Part shown: positions 62,701-64,000 of the stretch, piece by piece
Layout of the letters: each line of letters starts with the position of its first letter
How positions within the stretch are numbered: position 1 is the stretch's first letter
From: Anodontia alba
Taxonomy: Eukaryota; Mollusca; Bivalvia; Lucinida; Lucinidae
DNA: 64,000 bases
Direction: 5' to 3'
NCBI GenBank assembly: GCA_964016985.1
Contig: OZ024828.1
Location: forward strand, 79,902,033-79,966,032
The notes under the pieces: model-generated
The model's input: the letters and a program-made list of their open reading frames with translations, nothing else
The model's database searches: none
Told to the model about the DNA's origin: nothing
Made by a program: the position numbers and the translations under genes

Positions 62701-63990
62701 TGCCTGGGTCGCAGTTTTCTTATTTTCTAGAGGTTATTAACAATGAAGGCTTAGACAAAAGTAAGACTGTCTAAAATGCATAATTTGGCTTCTAGGCAGG
62801 GGCTGGGTGTGATATTTACTAGATCTAAGTTGGGATTGAAAATGAGTCAACTTCGTTAGTTTTCAACTCGATTGACATCAAAATTGAATTATTACTTGAA
62901 ATCTCTTGAACTAATGTATGGATTGTGATAATTTCTTGTGTACAAATTGATATTCATTAAATCTAGGCAGGGGTTGAAAAAAAGCCAATTTGATTAGTTT
63001 TCAACTGAGTTATGGCTCTCGACTGAGTTTAAATTATATTTTTTGTTTAAAGGGGAACACAACTTTAAAAGGTATCTTGCTTTAATATAAAGAACTTTAC
63101 AAATAATGTATTTTGACACAAATTTGATCAAAATCGATGAAAAATTAAGTAAATTACAGACAATTAAATATTTTAACATTAGTGGAATTGGCGCCACCAT
63201 TTTACATATTTAATGAGGTTTCATAAAAGTTATAATTCGTTTCATAAAGGTAGTTATTCTCATAAAGTTGGTTTATTTTTGCGGAAATGATTGCTTGTCA
63301 CTGAAATTAAATGATATAAAAAATCTACAGCAAAATTATTCTTATAACCCTTTATAATTTGGTTTGCATATTTAATTTGGGCTGTGTGGCATCCATGACA
63401 GCCATTTTAAATATATTCAAACCACCATAACTTCCTTGTTACTAGGCCGATTTTAAAAATTCTTGCATCAAAATAAATGACTTGTTAAGCACTTTAATCG
63501 CAGATATACTTACAAATTATATTGCGTTCCCCTTTAATATTTTTAGGAAGAATTCATTGATTTTCGATTAGCTTTTATGTACACGTTCTTTGTGACTAGA
63601 ACTAGGCTGAAATGGAAAATATTGTTACTTTTCGACAGAGATTGACATAGAATTTGTAATTTTGCTTAATACCCTGAGAAAGGTTACATATTTGTCGCCC
63701 GCCGTAGCAAGGTATCATGTAGTGTCTGCAATTGTTTAATTTAATTTGATTTTTTTTTTTGTATTTGTAAATCGCTGATATCGGACAAACAGTGCTGAAC
63801 CTTTTCATAGGCCTCACTTTGAGTCTACACTGCTTGAAAAGGCCCATATCTGGGATATGTTATGCAGACATATATTGTTATGTTAACGTTTGAATACAGT
63901 AGTATCAATGATAGTTACTTACAAAGTACAGCCCCAATGTTCAAAAGTTGTCCAAACACACAACTCTCGGGTGTGAAAGTACCCGTGTCA
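33600..63990 (-). CDS. DRAM2: DRAM2-like membrane protein gene, five exons visible, 5' end off the window
   Basis: Seen: five minus-strand exons, 63990-63923, 51376-51228, 44006-43823, 35248-35178 and 33800-33600, each flanked by AG acceptors and GT donors and agreeing in phase at every join (codons split 1/2, then 0, then 1/2, then 0). The joined protein runs from a DTGTFTPESCVFG segment through several hydrophobic helices (AVLCGGVIVYIRYKQV, VAFFIGIITNLGISMVGNF, HLLGSILAFGVGFVYCLLQT, ATISEWLIVIMDMLFIATFY) to a TAG stop. Family knowledge: this order of segments matches Frag1/DRAM/Sfk1 proteins, and DRAM2 is a multi-pass lysosomal membrane protein linked to autophagy. Missing: the N-terminal helix and the first lumenal part, which must be encoded beyond base 64000. 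Introns are 12546, 7221, 8574 and 1377 bp and packed with transposons. DRAM1 or another TMEM150-type paralogue is the alternative; membership of the superfamily is much surer than the paralogue. Confidence 0.86.
33827..33860. repeat. poly-A run near the terminal DRAM2-like exon
   Basis: About 32 A on plus (poly-T on the gene strand) 30 bp upstream of the acceptor of the last exon, so it probably provides a very long polypyrimidine tract. Similar runs at 27770-27797 and 36378-36412. Confidence 0.8.
34076..34390 (+). mobile_element. MITE-B copy, left end trimmed
   Basis: Core GTACTCATTAGAATCGCCTC ACCGAGACGATTCTAATGAG is nearly intact. Right end GAGCTATTCAGGTTTTACTG. In the 1.4-kb intron side region just upstream of the gene's end. 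Confidence 0.75.
34419..34662 (+). mobile_element. MITE-C copy with perfect terminal inverted repeats
   Basis: The first 21 bases (GAGTCGAGGCACAGCATTTC plus C) are exactly reverse-complemented at the end. Contains GCCTGCGCATCGGCGCCGATGCGCAGGC-type palindrome at 34479-34506. The perfect ends suggest recent movement. Confidence 0.8.
34870..35065. repeat. CGTTGCAACG-type low-complexity block
   Basis: Dense short repeats in both orientations (GACAACGTTGCAACAG, GATGCAACGTCATCGACG, GTTGTGGCGACATTGTTACG). Lies 113 bp downstream of a DRAM2-like exon. Confidence 0.6.
35178..35248 (-). CDS. DRAM2: DRAM2-like gene, short exon 71 bp
   Basis: This small exon was found by phase and motif. It follows ACTGTAG, supplies two bases to finish the split codon (giving Pro), then reads PLIASSKGPGDGITHYNW and TANEP, and ends on a codon boundary before GTAAGG. 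The HYNW..NEPG segment that continues into the next exon matches the lumenal stretch before the last helix in DRAM proteins, and the residue count across this stretch fits the family. A different acceptor a few bases away (TGATAG) is possible. A MITE-A copy sits 125 bp upstream in the intron. Confidence 0.76.
35373..35653 (-). mobile_element. MITE-A copy 19, in a DRAM2-like intron
   Basis: 125 bp upstream of the acceptor of the 71-bp exon. Core CCTCGACGATG. Confidence 0.9.
35931..36170. mobile_element. MITE-D copy 3
   Basis: GGTCCAGTTGTTCAAAGCTA to GCTTTGAACACCATGACC, central AATGTGAGTAGCTTTTGCAG hairpin. Inside the 8.6-kb intron. Confidence 0.8.
36663..36908 (-). mobile_element. MITE-A copy 20, internal deletion
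   Basis: Lacks the segment between GTAAAACTTGGGTTTA and the palindrome. Core arms read GAGCCGCCTTGCCAAGGCGGCTC: substitutions on both arms that keep pairing. Confidence 0.85.
37049..37235 (+). mobile_element. MITE-B left half with duplicated arm
   Basis: ACAATAGCTCGAACACTGATG left end; the arm GTTGTGTGTACTCATT...CGCCTCATT occurs twice, then the copy stops. Confidence 0.65.
37284..37563 (+). mobile_element. MITE-A copy 21
   Basis: CATTAAGAAAACATGCC to TTTTCATAATG. Core CCTCGACGAGG. Confidence 0.9.
37773..38260. repeat. probable left end and subterminal repeats of the Harbinger element
   Basis: GGCCTGTTTCAC preceded by TTAA resembles the outer end of invertebrate Harbinger elements, which duplicate TWA on insertion. 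The following 480 bp repeat GC-rich words such as CGCAGCCGTAAGG, CTGCCGCAAGG, GCGGCAGTCCTACGG and ATCGTAAGACAATCG in both orientations, as subterminal transposase-binding regions often do. I could not find the matching right end beyond 41752. Confidence 0.45.
38341..38613 (+). pseudogene. MADF (Myb/SANT-like) domain protein, Harbinger accessory gene, first exon
   Basis: The open frame (which extends upstream past 38230 without a clear ATG in frame) reads an acidic linker and then AENAFFQWFSEYPEFYVKSH and RWYADKVYKDKQLALIAAQV. That is the first two helices of a MADF DNA-binding domain (L...V...P.LYD..H..Y.D...K...W..IA). It runs to an in-frame GT at 38614. Harbinger elements usually carry such a second gene, and the transposase lies convergently at 41752-40299. 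A near-upstream ATG (38263) is in another frame, suggesting a 1-bp frameshift. Two further open, phase-0 segments with splice-like borders at 38794-38880 and 39100-39228 (ending TAG) may be the remaining exons. Confidence 0.6.
38794..38880 (+). pseudogene. possible second exon of the MADF gene
   Basis: Bordered by TTCCAG and GTAAGTATG, 87 bp, open in phase 0 (starts PDYLTYFIRYLL). It keeps frame between the MADF exon and the segment at 39100. The peptide does not clearly resemble the third MADF helix, so this rests on splice sites and phase only. Confidence 0.3.
39100..39228 (+). pseudogene. possible last exon of the MADF gene
   Basis: Starts after TTTTCAATCCAG, reads LSEFSFIPIDFMLTLQ, then an acidic Gly-rich tail, and stops at TAG 39226-39228. 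The phase agrees with the preceding candidate exon. Function inferred only from position. Confidence 0.3.
39229..40298. other. space between Harbinger genes
   Basis: Between the convergent MADF and transposase remnants; no frame resembling either. Includes possible eroded transposase 3' sequence. Confidence 0.4.
40299..41752 (-). pseudogene. PIF/Harbinger transposase (HARBI1-like), broken and split by a retroelement
   Basis: Minus-strand reading: MDIPPQSISVLRRRRDEDLD near 41752, a degenerate middle (GYIRMSRDMIEKLL near 41535; GEKVVITLHFLATEMSF then LQYGFRVGHNTI near 41260), then CRAIFEEYREL and the catalytic domain from 40943. Several frames are needed, so there are multiple frameshifts and stops. 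A plus-strand PLE-1 fragment (about 40955-41235) separates GHNTI from CRAIF, which adjoin in intact family members. Catalytic residues are lost: the first Asp position reads WAIYGKHV (Asp to Tyr), the second is kept (SEASDAGIF), and the Glu position reads VVDNAFGIL (Glu to Asp). A further frameshift lies near 40530. Family knowledge: DDE transposase related to HARBI1. It lies inside a DRAM2-like intron and cannot be active. Confidence 0.85.
40955..41235 (+). mobile_element. PLE-1 copy B, inserted in the Harbinger transposase
   Basis: Only the 3' 280 bp is present, ending CTTTTCTCTTAC plus T run. It lies antisense to the transposase and sits between GHNTI and CRAIFEEY of that gene. Confidence 0.8.
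41753..42853. other. no gene seen
   Basis: Expected to contain the right end of the Harbinger element, but none was found. 42430-42850 has repeated CTATCACGATA words. Confidence 0.4.
42854..43120 (+). mobile_element. tRNA-derived SINE, diverged body
   Basis: Perfect A box (TGGCTCAGTCGG) and B box (GGTTCGATTCC), ACATTCTGTGTTGGAGATTA body, then internal deletions. In the 8.6-kb intron. Confidence 0.75.
43823..44006 (-). CDS. DRAM2: DRAM2-like gene, exon 184 bp
   Basis: After CCTTGCAG the exon reads MTIVNAVHLLGSILAFGVG and FVYCLLQTIMSYKM, then a hydrophilic loop (NDEMPGNSLCIRRFR) and a further helix (VVICVIDAILLII). It starts on a codon boundary, matching the previous exon, and ends one base into a codon before GTATCC, a weaker donor. 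VH.....L.FG.G..Y...QT..SY is a characteristic membrane segment of the family. Plain read-through would stop about 77 bp downstream. Confidence 0.86.
44396..44665. repeat. tandem repeat, period about 70 bp, 3.7 units
   Basis: Units contain AGAGTCAAATATAT, AGTGGTCATCTTTGAATGAC and CATTTACTCTTATTTCCTGG; each includes the hairpin TGGTCATCTTTGAATGACCA. 390 bp upstream of a DRAM2-like exon. Confidence 0.8.
44888..44949. repeat. (AAAT)n microsatellite
   Basis: About 12 units of AAAT/TAAA. Confidence 0.9.
45700..45810. repeat. imperfect palindrome of CCTACC / GGTAGG words
   Basis: CCACCCTACCCTTCTCTCCC on the left faces AGAAGGGTAAGGTAGGATAG and GGTGG on the right. Confidence 0.5.
46235..46690 (+). 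mobile_element. PLE-1 copy C, 3' fragment
   Basis: Carries the shared 3' region from the GTTTTCGCTTTGATACATTG stretch to CTTTTCTCTTACCTTG, with more substitutions than copies A and F. No ORF1 sequence remains. It lies in the 7.2-kb DRAM2-like intron. Confidence 0.7.
47040..48150 (-). pseudogene. PLE-related copy, second subfamily
   Basis: On the minus strand DGDVPRRASYGIYIS and LIRFARVASHVNDFN appear near 48100, then a region with stops, then IKIGYNINVNVIRQTACRVV near 47800, and a T-rich 3' region to about 47040. The protein is clearly related to PLE-1, but the 3' region differs and is shared with 58530-58870 and 2184-2460, so I treat it as a second subfamily. Several frame breaks. Confidence 0.6.
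48210..48375 (+). mobile_element. single arm of the fold-back element
   Basis: TTAAAGGATCCATATTCCTC to TATCGTATCTCTGAATTTATGTTGCC matches the left arm of 8682-9047 and stops at its centre. Confidence 0.7.
48716..50364. mobile_element. candidate element bounded by inverted tandem 12-16-mers
   Basis: Left end: five TCAACTCGTACC units (48716-48806). Right end: the same motif inverted, GGTACGAGTTGA, about six times (50238-50364). The outer edges read GGCCAACTCGTACC and GGGTACGAGTTGACC. Between them are a direct repeat (49266-49330 / 49478-49545) and no recognisable gene. Confidence 0.5.
50690..50760. repeat. (CAAA)n then (AC)n microsatellite
   Basis: Five CAAA units then about 22 AC units. Confidence 0.95.
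50852..51197 (-). pseudogene. Tc1-like transposon 3' remnant with transposase C terminus
   Basis: Minus strand from 51197: NVNELRDALLEEWNNITQAQ, INNLIHSMRRRCQAVSNARG and GHTRY then a stop, the usual C terminus of Tc1/IS630-type transposases. About 220 bp of 3' sequence follows, ending at a terminal repeat (TATACTGAACCAAAAAAGAA on plus at 50852) next to TA. The catalytic domain is missing. The truncated edge lies 30 bp from the donor of the DRAM2-like exon 51228-51376. Confidence 0.75.
51228..51376 (-). CDS. DRAM2: DRAM2-like gene, exon 149 bp
   Basis: Acceptor TTCAACAG and donor CAG|GTAAGG bound 149 bases: two bases completing the split Cys codon, then 49 codons reading GGVIVYIRYKQVQELFG through INMVAFFIGIITNLGISMVGNFQ. 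It ends on a codon boundary. The IYIRYKQV stretch and the helix ending in NFQ are typical of DRAM2-type proteins. A Tc1-like transposon remnant begins only 30 bp past the donor, so the donor side of this intron has been colonised very close to the splice site. Confidence 0.87.
51629..51691. repeat. MITE-E type hairpin
   Basis: GCAAACAGTGTAGATCCAGA / TCAGGATCTACACTGTTTGC is a near-perfect hairpin without the flanks of the longer copies. Similar short ones lie at 53044-53096 and 32323-32395. Confidence 0.6.
52231..52505 (+). mobile_element. MITE-A copy 22
   Basis: Lost 14 bp of the left palindrome arm (GGGTACTCAGCGAGGCGG). The only copy in the right 26 kb. Confidence 0.9.
52560..52735. repeat. 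A-rich tract
   Basis: 176 bp almost wholly A with scattered C. Open frames on the minus strand are only poly-Phe. Follows MITE-A copy 22. Confidence 0.9.
53044..53096. repeat. MITE-E type hairpin
   Basis: GCAAACAGTGTAGTTCTGCA / GATCTGGGTCTTCACTGTTT; short and imperfect. Confidence 0.5.
53270..53440 (-). mobile_element. degenerate SINE body
   Basis: Minus strand matches the SINE body (GTGCACAAGTACTGG, TGATTCAAGAAGGGCTGA); head missing. Confidence 0.5.
53567..54780 (-). pseudogene. PLE-1 copy D, longest minus-strand copy
   Basis: On minus from 54780: YDKRDDFDFDVVNFPFLDGD, a frame break near 54600, then FYRRHSALLEKYSVCLK, ISEPEFYGDLVYRFRKIVG and stop at 54161, then the 3' region to CTTAC at 53580. 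It reaches about 240 bp further 5' than copy A, including LDLNLCISNGTVSTKIYDK, the segment that links RT palm and thumb in Penelope-like proteins. It lies in the 12.5-kb intron in the same orientation as the gene. Confidence 0.65.
54910..55174 (-). mobile_element. tRNA-derived SINE
   Basis: Minus strand: GCCTCGGTGGCTCTATCGGA head, B box GGATTTGATCC, then ACATTCTTACGTGGAGATAG and body. Diverged. Confidence 0.75.
55252..55342. repeat. MITE-F palindrome
   Basis: TTCTGAAAATGTGTCTACTC and AGAGTAGACCCATTTCCAGA arms; the centre has drifted. Confidence 0.6.
55383..55525 (+). repeat. inverted repeat partner 1 flanking the gypsy remnant
   Basis: About 143 bp (GCAACTGCTAGGTTGGTATT to AGCACCGATCAACAATAATA) is found reverse-complemented at 58877-59028. 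Confidence 0.7.
55665..55965 (+). mobile_element. PLE-1 copy E, 3' fragment
   Basis: Begins TTATTCTACTGACCGTTCTA and ends CTTACCCC plus a T run. No ORF1 sequence; 5'-truncated. Confidence 0.7.
56085..56430 (+). repeat. possible LTR remnant 5' of the gag
   Basis: Contains repeated CGTCATAGAGAG, a TATAAAGG box near 56234, an AATAAATAAT polyadenylation-like word near 56366, and a segment (GCTCGCAGCTACTCTC to TATTAACAAT) that resembles 62690-62760 in the same orientation. This fits LTRs of a decayed element, but the similarity is patchy. Confidence 0.35.
56995..57300 (+). pseudogene. Ty3/gypsy gag remnant
   Basis: LQQKASETLSELGQDIRCLT, LAYLTAPPNRREILTKEQF and VNSDMRLRIKQARPSSLNDA, then AVRHAAELEALNSAKRRH, form the conserved gag block of a common metazoan gypsy lineage (E.L..LG..I..L...AYP......E.L....F...L....MR..I...RP..L..A...A.E.E). 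The frame is open for 149 codons from about 56861, but the gag N terminus is not recognisable upstream. It lies in the 12.5-kb intron, antisense to the gene. Function lost; protease and RT remnants follow in the same orientation. Confidence 0.7.
57620..58530 (+). pseudogene. Ty3/gypsy protease and 5' part of reverse transcriptase, decayed
   Basis: The protease region reads GTRATLILPFKAWDVIS where the active-site DTGAT should be, so the catalytic Asp-Thr-Gly is destroyed. The later ADIDMEVILGLEF keeps the family's second conserved strand. Then, with frame changes and stops: FMVTVSETTERPASLKL (57900), KVLVRIKDKILLRAVSFDN (58045), HKITTGDTRPVKQLLRRLL (58350) and WGIVMVRIKDGTTR (58500), which is the start of the RT domain. 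The rest of RT, RNase H and integrase do not follow; a PLE-related fragment starts at the break. Confidence 0.65.
58530..58870 (+). mobile_element. PLE-related second-subfamily 3' fragment at the gypsy RT break
   Basis: Sequence from about 58530 (AACTGTTGGTTTTCTTTTGC) matches the reverse complement of 47495-47605, and CGGTATTGACCGTTTCAAAG near 58764 continues the same 3' region. The gypsy pol frame ends exactly here, after KDGTTR. Confidence 0.5.
58877..59028 (-). repeat. inverted repeat partner 2 flanking the gypsy remnant
   Basis: TATTATTGTTGATCGGTGCT to AACCTAGCAGTTGTGAAATA, the inverted counterpart of 55383-55525. Confidence 0.7.
59433..60205 (-). pseudogene. unrecognised degenerate ORF downstream of the gypsy pol
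   Basis: Downstream (minus) of the integrase tail, long readable stretches remain: HTVCSACKNFVAKDWSAYH (a CxxC motif with a later His) near 60165, EEREEYIGTFKKMSCMLKHK near 60080, then after a frame change EFMTGLVFRKSVNVCSCSKK (59860), LSEKEEVAISPPNNKEGHM, one stop, and EGEKVYFLFNTTSVGFSRAE to DGGRIVLDITYEQK and a stop at 59433. About 250 residues with 5-6 breaks. I do not recognise a family. It may be a third ORF of this retroelement or an unrelated degraded gene. Confidence 0.4.
60397..60959 (-). pseudogene. Ty3/gypsy integrase C-terminal half and GPY/F-type tail
   Basis: Minus strand: KTRTTTYNPQSDGMVK then stop, where the catalytic Glu (GMVER) is replaced by Lys. Then a stop-rich stretch ending MLGREPTIP-like sequence near 60750, and from 60630 an open tail KKVRDRKLLYEIFEPGNNV ... 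LPKRLSHVLYEIKCGDNTN. The latter matches the region after the integrase core (F..G..V......G.....L....GP..V......V.Y.I). Many stops: non-functional. Confidence 0.7.
60960..60984 (-). pseudogene. integrase codons resuming beyond the PLE-1 insertion
   Basis: LFNEQCRLL on the minus strand continues the integrase core after the PLE-1 interruption. Confidence 0.55.
60985..61887 (-). pseudogene. PLE-1 copy F, inserted in the gypsy integrase
   Basis: Minus strand: starts within LYHRHSALVE (an in-frame stop follows), then SVSMKTLLQQGISEPEFYGD and on to the C terminus, then the full 3' region ending CTCTCACC plus T run at 60985. The left flank reads IHSDQG of a Ty3/gypsy integrase and the right flank resumes with LFNEQCRLLQTDKTRTT, so the element interrupts the integrase core. 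Confidence 0.8.
61888..62204 (-). pseudogene. Ty3/gypsy integrase core, N-terminal half
   Basis: Minus strand: FERISDDILGEFPIKVRGIR, YILVIADYFPKWKECFPMP, then VNEVISRFGILDKIHSDQG. This is the retroviral-type integrase core with the first Asp (SDDILG) and second Asp (HSDQG) present. A stop replaces the next codon and PLE-1 copy F follows. The upstream zinc-binding domain is degraded; a SINE lies upstream at 62240-62509. Orientation is opposite to the gag/RT remnant at 57-58.5 kb, so this is a separate element or an inverted piece. Confidence 0.8.
62240..62509 (-). mobile_element. tRNA-derived SINE next to the integrase remnant
   Basis: Minus strand: GCCTCTGTGTCTCAGTTGGA head, GGTTCAACCCC B box, full body including GACATGACCCATTGGGTTGA. 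Inserted just beyond the integrase N terminus. Confidence 0.85.
62655..62780 (+). repeat. possible second LTR fragment
   Basis: GTTTGTTGCCTGGGTCGCAG and TAGAGGTTATTAACAATG followed by TTAGACAAAAG parallel the segment at 56238-56310. Direct orientation relative to it. Confidence 0.3.
62781..63922. other. intron sequence without features
   Basis: AT-rich part of the 12.5-kb intron next to the first visible exon. GTTAGTTTTCAACT occurs twice (62850-62870, 62990-63010), suggesting a small local duplication. Nothing else recognised. Confidence 0.5.
63923..63990 (-). CDS. DRAM2: DRAM2-like gene, first visible exon (68 bp)
   Basis: The exon starts after TCTATTTCAG and ends before GTAAGT, both good splice consensus. 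It gives one base closing a codon, then DTGTFTPESCVFG and QLLNIGAVL, then one base of a split codon. The conserved SDTG...PE.C.FG signature of the first lumenal loop of DRAM proteins sits here, followed by the start of a membrane helix. The last T joins GT of the exon at 51376 to make a Cys codon. The preceding exon, which should carry the start methionine and first helix, is outside the window. Confidence 0.85.
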
Positions 63991-64000
63991 CTGAAATAGA

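Overview
The window looks like animal nuclear DNA, most likely from a bivalve mollusc and perhaps a venerid clam. The reasons are AT-rich non-coding sequence, spliced coding exons with consensus GT/AG sites, tRNA-derived SINEs with A and B boxes, very many short palindromic DNA elements, GGACGGACGG-type repeats, and a long run of degenerate retroelements. The species assignment is inference from repeat style; no database was searched.

One host gene can be supported. On the minus strand five coding exons (63990-63923, 51376-51228, 44006-43823, 35248-35178, 33800-33600) join in phase and encode most of a multi-pass membrane protein of the Frag1/DRAM/Sfk1 family, closest in my reading to DRAM2 (DNA-damage-regulated autophagy modulator 2-like). 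The first exon(s) lie beyond base 64000. The right half of the window is therefore mostly introns of this gene, of 12.5, 7.2, 8.6 and 1.4 kb, filled with mobile elements. The left 33 kb is downstream intergenic sequence in which I find no convincing host gene.

Mobile DNA. (1) MITE-A, about 280 bp, is present in 22 copies (18 left of the gene's stop codon, 4 inside the gene). It has short terminal inverted repeats and a central palindrome with arms of about 46 bp. (2) MITE-B, about 360 bp and 6 copies, has different ends but a related central palindrome. (3) Other short palindromic families: MITE-C (GCGCAGTCTGATC hairpins), MITE-D (TTCAAAGCTAACGA ends), MITE-E (GCAAACAGTG hairpins), MITE-F (GAGCAAATTCTTTCC palindrome), and a 366-bp fold-back element. 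(4) A Penelope-like retroelement family (called PLE-1 here) has many 5'-truncated copies sharing one 3' end. Three of these insertions split other transposons' coding regions. (5) A dead PIF/Harbinger element (transposase plus a MADF-domain gene) lies in the 8.6-kb intron. (6) Two decayed Ty3/gypsy-type remnants (gag-protease-RT on plus, integrase-GPY/F on minus), a Tc1-like 3' remnant and six tRNA-SINE copies lie in or near the gene.

Simple structure: a 72-bp satellite (3592-4880), three other tandem arrays (17760-18420, 28990-29700, 44396-44665), an AT-rich AGATATCT-type tract (20310-20712), and several microsatellites and homopolymers. Nested insertions give a relative order: MITE-A moved after MITE-C and PLE-1 had inserted, and PLE-1 copies landed in the gypsy and Harbinger genes. 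The coding remnants of all the transposons are broken. Family names MITE-A to MITE-F and PLE-1 are labels for this window only.
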